DNA of 64,000 bases, taken from NCBI GenBank assembly GCA_964518905.1, contig CAZFJL010000006.1:35883-99882 (forward strand). Direction: 5' to 3'. A program made the position numbers and the translations under genes. The notes under the pieces were generated by a model. It did not search any database. It saw only the letters and a list, made by a program, of their open reading frames with translations, and had not been told where the DNA came from. This DNA is from RDYZ01 sp964518905 (lineage in GTDB: Bacteria; Cyanobacteriota; Cyanobacteriia; Cyanobacteriales; Geitlerinemataceae). The first letter of the stretch is position 1; each line of letters opens with the position of its first letter. Below are positions 15,758 to 23,924 of the stretch, one piece after another.

Positions 15758-17149
15758 TCAAACGTCGCCGAACGCCACGCGGCATAACTCGCGGAACCGA
15801 TCGCCCCGTTCCTCGAAGCTATTGAACTGATCAAAGCTGGCACAGGCGGGCGACAGCAACACCGTTTTCGCCTCCAGCTCGATCGCCAATTCCGCCGATC
15901 GCGGCACGGCGCGTTCCAGCGTTTCGACGCACTCATAACGACCGTAGCCCACGTCCGTTAAGCGTTGGGCAAAGGCATCGCTGGCCGCGCCGATCAGCAA
16001 CACGTAAGCCGCTCGATCGGCGATCGCATCCATCCAGGCCGCGTCGTTGCCCTCTTTAATCGATCCGCCCGCGATCAAAATGGCGGGAGCTTCTACCGAC
16101 GTTAGCCCGACCTCTGCTGCGTCGTAATTCGTCGCCTTGCTGTCGTTGACGAACCGCACGCCGCGCCACGAGCCGATCGTCTCCAGCCGATGCGCCACAC
16201 CGGGGAAATCCGCCACCGCCGCCGCGATCGCCTCGGGTTCAAGCTGGGCGATCCGTGCCGCCGCGATCGCGAGCAGTAAATTTTGCTGGTTGTGCGCTCC
16301 GGGCATATCTAGCGCCGCGACTTCAACGATTTTGACGCCCTCAACGTAGACCCAGCCGGAATCGATATAGGCGTAGGGAGTGATGCCGTCTAATGCGTCT
16401 TTGCCGTGTACCGAAGTCCAGTAGGCATCGCGATCCCACTCTTCGCGGTGGGCGTACAGTGCCGGATCGTCGCCATTCAAAACCCGGTATTTCGATCGCG
16501 TCAACAGTGACGCTTTGATCGCGTAGTAGTTGTCGAGGGTGTAGTGACGATTGAGGTGGTCGGGGGTGAAGGTTGTCCAAATGCCGATCGTGGGCGCGAG
16601 TTCGATCGAGGATTCGATCTGATAGCTGCTGAGTTCGGCGATCGTCCAGTCGATTTGACGATCGGGTGGATTATCGGGCGGATTATCGGGATTGTTCGCC
16701 AAAGCCAGCTCGCAGGCCGCAAAACCGATATTGCCGCAGGCGGGAGCGTTGAGGCCGCACCGCTGAAAAATGGCGGCAGTGAGGGCGGTGGTGGTGGTTT
16801 TACCGTTCGTGCCGGTGATGCCGACCCAGGGGCGATCACCGAGGGTTTGCCATGCTAGCTCCATCTCGCCCAGGGTTTCGACGCCGCGCGATCGGGCGGC
16901 TTCCAGGACGGGCAAATCCCAGGGAACGCCGGGACTGACAATCAGTTTTTTGGTCTCGGGAAAGGCATCTAGCGTAAAACCAGTATCGAGATGTACGGTG
17001 ATGCCCTCCGCTTCGAGGGTGTGTCGCTGCGCTTCGAGCCGATCGCCCGTTCCCCGATCGCTCAGTCCGACCGTATAACCGCGTTGAACAAGCAGGCGAG
17101 CGGCGGCAATGCCAGATTTTCCGAGGCCGATAACGTGAGCGTGAGTCAT
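15758..17149 (-). CDS. murD: UDP-N-acetylmuramoyl-L-alanine--D-glutamate ligase
   Basis: Cytosolic peptidoglycan enzyme that adds D-Glu to UDP-MurNAc-L-Ala with ATP. 463 residues from the ATG at 17149; an upstream TTG at 17164 would add five. Domain 1 has the Rossmann-like start HVIGLGKSGIAAARLL. The ATP loop is GITGTNGKTTTTAL near residue 110. The central domain has the Mur-ligase stretch TFTPDHLNRH, and the C-terminal domain begins GVAHRLE and includes FVNDSKATN and LLSPACASFDQF, all characteristic of MurD. The gene stands alone between membrane-protein genes and rnc. Confidence 0.96.
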   Translation of the reverse strand: MTHAHVIGLGKSGIAAARLLVQRGYTVGLSDRGTGDRLEAQRHTLEAEGITVHLDTGFTLDAFPETKKLIVSPGVPWDLPVLEAARSRGVETLGEMELAWQTLGDRPWVGITGTNGKTTTTALTAAIFQRCGLNAPACGNIGFAACELALANNPDNPPDNPPDRQIDWTIAELSSYQIESSIELAPTIGIWTTFTPDHLNRHYTLDNYYAIKASLLTRSKYRVLNGDDPALYAHREEWDRDAYWTSVHGKDALDGITPYAYIDSGWVYVEGVKIVEVAALDMPGAHNQQNLLLAIAAARIAQLEPEAIAAAVADFPGVAHRLETIGSWRGVRFVNDSKATNYDAAEVGLTSVEAPAILIAGGSIKEGNDAAWMDAIADRAAYVLLIGAASDAFAQRLTDVGYGRYECVETLERAVPRSAELAIELEAKTVLLSPACASFDQFNSFEERGDRFRELCRVAFGDV

Positions 17150-17369
17150 GGCAAATCGTGTCAAACAGGATGCTGAACGGAAAGGTGGACGAGGGCGGGA
17201 AATCGCGAAACGCGATCGAAAGCCTACCCATCATAAAATGAGGGCGTGTTTACCTCATGAGTTGCTGCCGTTGCGCGGTTACTACCTCACAAATTTAGAG
17301 TTTGGGGCGAAGGTACACGACCCGTTTGACTCGACATTCTCTTTAGATTAGGACTGGTTGTACGTCCGT

Positions 17370-18086
17370 ATGGCGACCCTCCCACCGCTACGCCAACAAG
17401 AACTTGAACGCCTGGTCGCGAAATTTGATCTCGATCCGGTGGCGGCTCGGCTAGATTGGGCGCTGCTGGATCTGGCGTTAACCCATTCCAGCGCGTCCGC
17501 GACGGAAAATTACGAACAGCTCGAATTTGTCGGTGATGCGGTGGTGCGGCTGGCGGCGGCGCGGTTCCTGTGGGAAAACTACGCCGATCGTCCCGTTGGT
17601 GAATTTGCGGCGATTCGATCGATCCTGGTGAGCGATCGCGTTTTGGCGGAAATCGCCGATAGCTATAACCTGCAACGCTATCTCCGGGTACGCGGCGGCA
17701 CGCGCAACGATCGCACCGCCACCGCGCCGTTATTGGCCGATGCGATGGAAGCGACGATCGCGGCGCTGTATTTGCCGACGAGCGATCTCGGCGTAGTGCG
17801 ATCGTGGCTTGACCCGCAGTTCGCGCCGCGAACAGAGGCGATCCTGAGCGATCCGGCGCGTCAGAACTACAAGGCGGCACTACAGGAATGGACGCAGGGT
17901 CATTTGAAATGTTTGCCGGTGTATGAGGTCGAGGAGGCGAATCTGGAGCATGGCAGTGAGGAGCGTTTTTCGGCGCGGATTTTGGTGAATGGTGAAGCGT
18001 GGGGTGAGGGGAAAGGGCGATCGCGCAAGTTGGCGCAGCAGGCAGCGGCGCGGGTGGCGTTTCAGCAATACTGCCAAGCACCCTGA
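17370..18086 (+). CDS. rnc: Ribonuclease III
   Basis: Double-strand-specific endoribonuclease for rRNA and mRNA processing. 238 residues from the ATG at 17370; a TTG at 17358 would add four. The catalytic domain signature is YEQLEFVGDAVVRL, with the acidic pair of the first site, and the second acidic pair is in LLADAMEATIAALY. The C-terminal double-stranded RNA-binding domain runs from about 165 and ends GKGRSRKLAQQAAARVAF. Cyanobacteria usually carry more than one RNase III-type gene, so the role of this copy is not certain. Its stop codon sits in the left flank of an inserted MITE. Confidence 0.92.
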   Translation: MATLPPLRQQELERLVAKFDLDPVAARLDWALLDLALTHSSASATENYEQLEFVGDAVVRLAAARFLWENYADRPVGEFAAIRSILVSDRVLAEIADSYNLQRYLRVRGGTRNDRTATAPLLADAMEATIAALYLPTSDLGVVRSWLDPQFAPRTEAILSDPARQNYKAALQEWTQGHLKCLPVYEVEEANLEHGSEERFSARILVNGEAWGEGKGRSRKLAQQAAARVAFQQYCQAP

Positions 18087-18096
18087 TGGTTGGGGC

Positions 18097-18257
18097 AGGG
18101 CAAACGCATACTCCAGAACTTTGGTAGAAAAGCAGGTAACTTGAAGCCTGAGCTTGTCGAAGGCTGGCGATTTTTGCAGGAAGTGGCCGCACTTCGACAG
18201 GCTCAGTGCTCGCATCTCGACTTGATTTTCTACAAAAAATGAGTATGCGTTTGCCCT
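18097..18257. mobile_element. MITE-like element with 17-bp inverted ends and 16-bp direct flanks
   Basis: The left end AGGGCAAACGCATACTC (18097-18113) is perfectly inverted at 18241-18257. Imperfect pairing extends inward through GTAGAAAA for a possible hairpin of nearly the whole 161 bases. The middle contains a REP-like palindrome with CTTCGACAGGCTCAGTG. Direct repeats flank it: CCCTGATGGTTGGGGC at 18081-18096 and CCCTGATGGTTCGGGC at 18254-18269 (15 of 16 equal), partly overlapping the right end. It has no coding capacity. Confidence 0.78.
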
Positions 18258-18502
18258 GATGGTTCGGGCGATCGTTGCTGGGTTTTGAGAAGTCGGACTT
18301 TTTGAGTGGACAACTATTTTGAGTTAAGACTTTGCAAGGCGTGAGCTTGAAGCGGAATTGAGAGCAAACATCACCAAATGTTTCGGAAAACAGATCGTCA
18401 ACTACTGATGTAACTACATTGGGAGCAGCGAGCCGTCGCGAATGATGGCTTGTCCATTCTCCAATTCTTCCCAATGTCTTCATCCTTGATTCGGTACAGC
18501 TC

Positions 18503-19642
18503 ATGGAACTCACCAGCATCGTCCTCAGCCAGGAATTTGAAGGGCAGTTTTACGACTTTGGCATTGCCACCACCGCTGCGGACAGCTTTTTCTATCGCGA
18601 CTTGAATGCTGCCCAAGCCGCAGAACTCAGCAGTTCCAGCGGCCTTGATGTCATCGTCCTGCTCGCCGGAGACGACGCCGCTACCGATGACAGCAGCAGC
18701 CGGATTTATTTCGGCAACACGGGCAACGACACGATCGACGGCGCGGACGGCAACGACACGATCGCCGCTGGGCAAGGCAACGACTCGGTCATCGGCGGCA
18801 ACGGCGACGATGTCCTAGCCGGGAACCTCGGCAGCGATACGATTAGCGGCGGGCTCGGTAACGATGTGGTCTTTGGCGGCCAGGGCAACGACGCGATCGA
18901 CGGCGGTAGCGGCAGCGATCTGCTCTCGGGCGATCTCGGAGATGACACCTTGACCGGTGGTAGTGGGTTTGATGTGTTGACCGGCGGTGACGGTCGCGAT
19001 CGCTTCGTGCTGGAAGTGGGCAACAATCTCGACACGATCACCGACTTCATTAGCGGCGTAGACATTCTGCAATTACCCGCTGGCGTCAGCTTTGGCGATC
19101 TGACCTTCTCGACCACAAGCGGCAATACCCTGATTCAAACCACCTCGGGAGAATCGATCGCCCTGCTGCAAGGCATCGCTCCCGCGACGATCAGCGCCGC
19201 CAATTTCGTCACGGCGGGCGAAGCCGCACCGACGGCCACAACCCTGGATGCCTTTGAAGCGGAAGTGCTCGCCCTCACCAATCAATTCCGGCAGTCCAAC
19301 GGCGTCGGCACACTCGCCGCCAACGCCAACCTTTCGCAAGCCGCCGAAACCCACAGCCAAAACATGGCCGATCTCGACTTTTTTAGTCACAACGGCCAAG
19401 ACGGATCGAGTTCGAGCGATCGGGCGATCGCGGCGGGCTACGATTCCAGCTTCGTCGGCGAAAATATCAGCGCCGGTTACAGCACCCCCGCGAGCGTCGT
19501 TCAGGGCTGGATCGACAGCCCCGGCCATCGCGCCAACCTGCTCAATGCCAGCTATACCAAACTCGGTGTCGGCTACGTTTTCCTTGCTGAGGATACGGGC
19601 AGCGAAAATTGGAACCATTATTGGACGCAGGTTTTCGGCTAG
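18503..19642 (+). CDS. Secreted RTX-repeat protein with C-terminal CAP (SCP/PR-1) domain
   Basis: 379 residues. The first 70 residues are a short N-terminal domain without a signal peptide. Residues about 75-170 hold ten or so calcium-binding nonapeptide repeats (GNDTIDG, GNDTIAAG, GDDVLAG and so on), the mark of type I secretion substrates. After an RTX-terminal segment (DRFVLEVGNNLDTITDF) comes a CAP domain at about 245-379 with AETHSQNMADLDFFSHNG, VGENISAGY, WIDSPGHRANLL and the final HYWTQVFG. The His and Glu of the CAP cavity are present. Secretion route is inferred from the repeats; no ABC/MFP export genes lie nearby. Confidence 0.87.
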   Translation: MELTSIVLSQEFEGQFYDFGIATTAADSFFYRDLNAAQAAELSSSSGLDVIVLLAGDDAATDDSSSRIYFGNTGNDTIDGADGNDTIAAGQGNDSVIGGNGDDVLAGNLGSDTISGGLGNDVVFGGQGNDAIDGGSGSDLLSGDLGDDTLTGGSGFDVLTGGDGRDRFVLEVGNNLDTITDFISGVDILQLPAGVSFGDLTFSTTSGNTLIQTTSGESIALLQGIAPATISAANFVTAGEAAPTATTLDAFEAEVLALTNQFRQSNGVGTLAANANLSQAAETHSQNMADLDFFSHNGQDGSSSSDRAIAAGYDSSFVGENISAGYSTPASVVQGWIDSPGHRANLLNASYTKLGVGYVFLAEDTGSENWNHYWTQVFG

Positions 19643-19866
19643 GTCGATCACGCGGTGATTCATCCTGGGGAAATATTGCGAATCTCATGCTTGATGCGAA
19701 TTCGCGATCGGTAATTTGTCCGGCGACCATTGCGGTTCCAGCGATCCAACCTGTTAAGCTGATAGCGGCAAAATGATACCGCACGTGATCGTCGAGATCA
19801 TTCCTGATCGTCCGCGTTTGCGTTACGATCGCCGCAATCTCGATCGCCCCAAGGATGAAAGCAGCT

Positions 19867-20517
19867 ATGGATTGGCACGCGGAAGACGCTCGCGCGTTAG
19901 GCGAACTAGACCGTGAACTGAGCGATCTAGACCGATCGCCCTCGGAGTACTACATCGTTCGCCAAGTAATTTTTGAAACCGCCGATCTCGAATACGGTTC
20001 GCTGATCCAGTTTTCCGAGAATGCCTTGCAATCGGGAGCTGCCGCCCTGGCGGCGCGGACGACGATCGTCACCGATATGCCGATGGTTCAGGTCGGCATC
20101 GCGCCCAAACTTCAGCGCACCTTTTCCAACCCGGTCTACTGCGGCATCGAAGCCCTGACCCGACCGCAGCGCCAAAAAACCCAAGCCGCCTGGGGCGTCG
20201 AAACCTTAGCGCGTCGTTACCCCGAAGCGATTTTTGTCCTGGGGCAATCGAGCAGCGCCCTCGCGAGCCTAATCGAGACGATCGAAAACGAAGATGTGAA
20301 CCCAGCCCTGGTGATCGCCACGCCGTCGGGTTTTATGGGCGGCGATGTACTCAAAGAGCGGCTGAACGATGCCCGCGTGCCACACATTCGCAGCGCAGGC
20401 CGCAAGGGATCGGCGATCGTTGCGGTCGCCATTTTCAATGCTCTGCTGGATCTCGCATGGCAAGCCTACGCCCACGGCGAAAATCCGCTGGATGAAAGTG
20501 CGCTGGATTTGCGCTAA
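19867..20517 (+). CDS. cobH: Precorrin-8X methylmutase
   Basis: 216 residues from the ATG at 19867, which matches the usual family start (MDWHxxD); another ATG at 19855 would add four. CobH/CbiC moves the methyl group from C-11 to C-12 to form hydrogenobyrinate or its cobalt form in cobamide synthesis. Family landmarks are EYYIVRQVIFETADLEY, the active-site region TTIVTDMPMVQVGI, and ALVIATPSGFMGG near the C-terminus. A HIP1-rich upstream region gives no clear promoter. Two other cobamide-related genes in this window are far away, so the pathway genes are scattered. Confidence 0.93.
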   Translation: MDWHAEDARALGELDRELSDLDRSPSEYYIVRQVIFETADLEYGSLIQFSENALQSGAAALAARTTIVTDMPMVQVGIAPKLQRTFSNPVYCGIEALTRPQRQKTQAAWGVETLARRYPEAIFVLGQSSSALASLIETIENEDVNPALVIATPSGFMGGDVLKERLNDARVPHIRSAGRKGSAIVAVAIFNALLDLAWQAYAHGENPLDESALDLR

Positions 20518-20518
20518 G

Positions 20519-20574
20519 TCCTCAGATAGTAAAGTCCGCAGATAGTAAAGTCCGCAGATAGTAAAGTCCGCAGA
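20519..20574. repeat. 16-bp tandem repeat, about 3.5 copies
   Basis: Units read TCCGCAGATAGTAAAG, with one T for G in the first unit, at 20519, 20535 and 20551 and a partial at 20567. It starts directly behind the cobH stop codon and lies in front of the ccmK gene. Likely a slippage repeat; no palindrome inside the unit. Confidence 0.9.
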
Positions 20575-20698
20575 CAAAACCGAAGCTTGTACAATTGGTA
20601 CGCGCGAATTGGGGTAGAAGCCCCGATCGTTCCGGCTGATTTGTCGGAATGGTGCGATCGCGCTGTTGTCATAATCTTTTGAGTCGGAGCCGCAAACC

Positions 20699-21016
20699 AT
20701 GGCGATCGCCGTTGGTGTCATTCAAGCGCTGGGATTTCCCGGCACCCTCGCCGCAGCAGATGCAATGGTGAAACGCGGGCGCGTCACGCTCGTCTTTTTC
20801 GACAAGGCAGAGCGATCGGAATTCATGGTCGTCATTCGCGGGCCGGTTTCGGAAGTGAAAACCGCGATGGAAGCCGGGATCGAGGCGGTGGAAAATACCT
20901 ACGGCGCTGTTTTGCGTCAACACTATACAATTCCCAATCCGCCGGAGAATGTGGTGTCCGTCTTGCCCCTCGGGTTCACGCCGGAAAGCGAACCATTTCG
21001 CGTGATGCCCGGTTAG
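20699..21016 (+). CDS. Carboxysome shell hexamer protein, CcmK3-like
   Basis: 105-residue single BMC-domain protein that builds the facets of the carboxysome shell. It has AVGVIQALGFPGTLAAADAM and RVTLVFF, then DKAERSEFMVVIRGPVSEV, where CcmK1/K2 would have the KIGSGR pore loop. This AER-type loop and HYTIPNPPENVVSVLP resemble CcmK3 rather than K1/K2 or K4. CcmK3 is thought to work in mixed hexamers with CcmK4, whose gene normally follows it; none is adjacent here. It lies alone between cobH and the sphR-like regulator, away from any main ccm operon. Confidence 0.82.
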   Translation: MAIAVGVIQALGFPGTLAAADAMVKRGRVTLVFFDKAERSEFMVVIRGPVSEVKTAMEAGIEAVENTYGAVLRQHYTIPNPPENVVSVLPLGFTPESEPFRVMPG

Positions 21017-21123
21017 GTCGAGATCTCAACTTAGTTTGTATCGCAGTATTGCGATCAAAGTTTGGCGTTTTTGGTATTTACGTTTACTTCGATCGCATGT
21101 CTATATCATCTCAACTTTAAAAA

Positions 21124-21204
21124 CTTAACCCTCAAAACAACTAGGGTTAACCTTGCTTTAACCTACCAGAAAAAAGTTAGCAAAGATGAGCTTGAAATTA
21201 ACCC
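21124..21204 (+). promoter_or_regulatory. Candidate Pho boxes upstream of the sphR-like gene
   Basis: Cyanobacterial Pho boxes are 8-base direct repeats close to CTTAACCT spaced by about three bases. Here GTTAACCT (21146-21153) and TTTAACCT (21157-21164) are exactly 11 bases apart, and CTTAACCC (21124-21131) lies two further 11-base periods upstream. ATTAACCC at 21197-21204 is an additional out-of-phase copy. The cluster is about 205 bases before the response-regulator start and suggests autoregulation by phosphate. Confidence 0.65.
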
Positions 21205-21369
21205 TCCTGTTATCGTAATGGGAATTTGATCGATAGAATAAGTCTGACCTTATAAACCGGTTCTTGTTCGAGCGATCGCGTTAATGGATCACCGTAAATG
21301 ATCTCTATCACCGCCTCAAGATGAATCGTCGATCAATGATCATCCGCTTCAAACTATTTCCTGCGATAC

Positions 21370-22119
21370 ATGTTAGCCACTGACGCCAATGTGACCCCGA
21401 CGTCCTCCGATTTGGGGCGTCCGAAGCGAGTTCTCGTCGTTGAAGATGAAGAACTCATCCGAGAAATGGTCGAACTTGCGCTCCAGGACGAGGGCTACAG
21501 CGTGACAGCCGTCGATAGCGGACGCGATGCCATCAACCGCCTCAGTGCAGAAGCCCAGGGGAGCGATCGATCCTTTGATCTCATCGTCCTCGACGTCATG
21601 CTGCCGCACATTAACGGCCTTGACCTGTGCCGCCTGCTGCGTCAACAGGGCAATCCAATTCCAATCCTGGTTCTCAGTGCCAAAGCCAGCGAAACCGATC
21701 GCGTTCTCGGTCTCGAAGTCGGCGCCGATGACTACCTTTGCAAACCCTTTGGGATGCGCGAGCTGATTGCTCGCTGTCGAGCGCTACTGCGTCGTGCAAA
21801 ATCGGATCAGGATAATCCGCAGGAAGTGTTGGAATTTGAAGGCATTCAGGTTTACCCGCAACAATGCCGCGTGGTGGTACGCGGCGAGGAAGTCAATCTG
21901 GCTCCGAAGGAATTTCGACTGTTAGAGCTGTTTACCCAATCGCCGCGTCGCGTTTGGTCGCGTGAGCAGCTCCTCGATCACATTTGGGGGTTTGACTTTG
22001 TCGGAGACAGCAAAACCGTCGATGTACATATTCGTTGGCTACGCGAAAAAATTGAGATTGATCCCAGCAGTCCGAAATACATTATTACGGTGCGTGGCTT
22101 TGGCTATCGTCTTGGCTAA
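21370..22119 (+). CDS. sphR: OmpR-family response regulator, SphR/PhoB-like
   Basis: 249 residues. Receiver domain with acidic pocket Glu25-Asp26, phospho-acceptor Asp75 in LIVLDVMLP and the conserved Lys in DDYLCKPF, then an OmpR-type winged helix from about 150 with the recognition region DSKTVDVHIRWLREKI and GFGYRLG at the end. It is followed 67 bases later by a PAS-bearing histidine kinase without a periplasmic domain, the SphR/SphS arrangement that controls phosphate acquisition in cyanobacteria. Pho-box-like repeats upstream support this reading. A different OmpR-family role remains possible. Confidence 0.72.
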   Translation: MLATDANVTPTSSDLGRPKRVLVVEDEELIREMVELALQDEGYSVTAVDSGRDAINRLSAEAQGSDRSFDLIVLDVMLPHINGLDLCRLLRQQGNPIPILVLSAKASETDRVLGLEVGADDYLCKPFGMRELIARCRALLRRAKSDQDNPQEVLEFEGIQVYPQQCRVVVRGEEVNLAPKEFRLLELFTQSPRRVWSREQLLDHIWGFDFVGDSKTVDVHIRWLREKIEIDPSSPKYIITVRGFGYRLG

Positions 22120-22186
22120 GGCTTGAAAGATCGGATCAAAATATACATCTCTTTACGATTAATCGCCGTTAGTCACCCCATATTCA

Positions 22187-23569
22187 ATGCCTGTGAGCGA
22201 AGTATTTTTTCTATGTCTTGGGCTGGGACTGGGAATGGCGATCGCGGGCTGGCAGCGCGTGAAATTTGAGAGATCGCTAGAACGGCTTCAGACTCCCTTT
22301 CCCGCTGATATCAAAAATACGCAGCTCCCATCATTGTGGAAGCTGCGTCGCGGTATGTCTTGGCTGGCCGATAATAACAATCGGCTGTTGCTTGAGGTGG
22401 AATGTTGGCGAGCTGCGGTCAGCATGGCTCCGATCGGCTATCTACAGGTTGACCGTGATAATTATCTCCAGCGATCGAATGCGACGGCGCGATCGATTCT
22501 CGGGCTATCGGATCAGGTCACGGCGACCCCTCGGTTATTGCTGGAATTAGTGCGATCGTACGAACTCGATCGCCTGATCGAAAAAACACGCAAGACTCGA
22601 CAGTCACAGATTCGATTTTGGACGTTCTATCCCACCAGTGCCAGCGTGACGGAAATCGAGCGCTGCCGACCGCTGGCACTGTGCGGCAGTAGCATTATTT
22701 TGCCCAACGGACATATTGGGGTGTGGCTTGAAAATCAGCAGGAAATTGCGGAGCTGAAGGAGTCTCGCGATCGCTGGGTGGCCGACCTCGCCCACGAGCT
22801 GCGAACTCCACTCACGTCGATTAAGCTGGTCGCCGAAACCCTGGAACAGCGGCTTGACGGGACGATGCTTACCTGGGCACGACGCTTGGTCGCGGAGACC
22901 GATCGCCTGATCTCCCTAGTTCAAGATTGGCTAGATCTCACCAAGTTGAATACTGATCCGGTGCTGGAACATCAGCCGTTACCGCTGGCGGATCTGATCG
23001 ATGATGTTTGGGTGACCCTAGAGCCGCTCGCTCGCCGTCGGGGCATTGAGCTCGCCTTTCATCTCAATGAACGTGAGACCTTCATGATCCAGGGCAATCG
23101 CGATCGGATGTTTCGGGTCTTCCTTAACCTCATCGACAATGCGATTCAGTACAGCCCAGACCATCAATCGATCGCCATTGCGATTACCCCGATTAATCTC
23201 ATCGACCCGCTAAACTCGCCCAACTCGCCCCACTCACCCAACAGTTCGCTACAAACCCCTCAACCCTCGACGATCGCGCCCACCGATGCCGACCACATCG
23301 CCATCGATATCGTTGATTCGGGATCGGGTTTTAGCGAGGAGGATCTACCCCACGTGTTTGAGCGGCTGTATCGTGGCGATCGCTCTCGTGTGCGGGTTAT
23401 GGCGCGTCCCGGCGATCCCCCAGCGCGTCATACCAGCGGCAGCGGCCTCGGTTTGGCGATCGTTGAGCAGATTGTTCACGCCCATAACGGCACGGTCACG
23501 GCTCGAAATGTACCGGAGGGAACGGGGGCATGGCTACGGGTCATCTTACCGGCGTCTAAACAGGCTTGA
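22187..23569 (+). CDS. sphS: Membrane-associated PAS histidine kinase, SphS-like
   Basis: 460 residues. One N-terminal hydrophobic segment (5-20), no periplasmic domain, a PAS-like region at about 75-185, then the kinase core: His203 in VADLAHELRTPLTSIKLV, N-box FLNLIDNAIQYSP, G1 VDSGSGF and G2 GSGLGLAIV. A Pro/Ser/Asn-rich insert (NSPNSPHSPNSS) separates the N and G1 boxes, longer than usual. SphS kinases are held to the membrane by the N-terminal segment and sense phosphate through the Pst/PhoU system; that is family knowledge. Cotranscription with the regulator gene is likely given the 67-base gap. Confidence 0.75.
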   Translation: MPVSEVFFLCLGLGLGMAIAGWQRVKFERSLERLQTPFPADIKNTQLPSLWKLRRGMSWLADNNNRLLLEVECWRAAVSMAPIGYLQVDRDNYLQRSNATARSILGLSDQVTATPRLLLELVRSYELDRLIEKTRKTRQSQIRFWTFYPTSASVTEIERCRPLALCGSSIILPNGHIGVWLENQQEIAELKESRDRWVADLAHELRTPLTSIKLVAETLEQRLDGTMLTWARRLVAETDRLISLVQDWLDLTKLNTDPVLEHQPLPLADLIDDVWVTLEPLARRRGIELAFHLNERETFMIQGNRDRMFRVFLNLIDNAIQYSPDHQSIAIAITPINLIDPLNSPNSPHSPNSSLQTPQPSTIAPTDADHIAIDIVDSGSGFSEEDLPHVFERLYRGDRSRVRVMARPGDPPARHTSGSGLGLAIVEQIVHAHNGTVTARNVPEGTGAWLRVILPASKQA

Positions 23570-23659
23570 TGTATTCCCATATTCCCCTGCTACAAGTCTA
23601 GTTTTGGGCGATCGCTGCAATTCGTAGCAGTGTGATGGAGATTAGCCGCCTAGTTTCTC

Positions 23660-23704
23660 ATCAAAAACAAAAACACCCACACTTTGAGCCGAAGTGCGGG
23701 CGTT
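23660..23704 (-). terminator. Rho-independent terminator after tRNA-Gly
   Basis: On the minus strand AACGCCCGCACTT (23704-23692) pairs with AAGTGTGGGTGTT (23684-23672), all 13 positions pairing if two G-U wobbles are allowed, followed by TTTTTGTTTTTGATG. It lies about 35 bases beyond the 3' end of the tRNA. On the plus strand the same stem has two A-C mismatches, so it acts mainly on the minus strand. Confidence 0.75.
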
Positions 23705-23738
23705 ATTGAGAAAAGAGCAACTAACAAAATGTCAGCAA

Positions 23739-23809
23739 AGCGGGTGGCGGGAATCGAACCCGCATCATTAGCTTGGAAGGCTAAGGTTTTACCACTAAAC
23801 TACACCCGC
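23739..23809 (-). tRNA. tRNA-Gly (anticodon UCC)
   Basis: 71 nucleotides. Acceptor stem GCGGGTG pairs with CACCCGC. D arm TAGTTTAGTGGTAAAAC, anticodon stem TTAGC/GCTAA around loop CTTCCAA with anticodon TCC, and T arm GCGGGTTCGATTCCCGC are all present. No CCA is encoded after the discriminator T. Transcribed on the minus strand with its own terminator. Confidence 0.96.
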
Positions 23810-23924
23810 AAGTTTTGCGTATGTATTGTCACCGAAATAGAATATAGCACAACTCAATTTTTACGCCAATTTTTGATCGCGGATTCATCAACGCATCGCC
23901 GCCTCCCATTGTCTCACCTCGCCC

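Noticed and set aside
17287..18519. 410-codon minus-strand frame across rnc
   Set aside because: Shadow of the RNase III gene plus MITE sequence; composition (Pro/Ser/Arg) is typical of an antisense frame.
20519..20574. Possible iteron-type origin or CRISPR from the 16-base direct repeats
   Set aside because: Units are head to tail with no spacers, only 3.5 copies, and no replication or cas gene is near.
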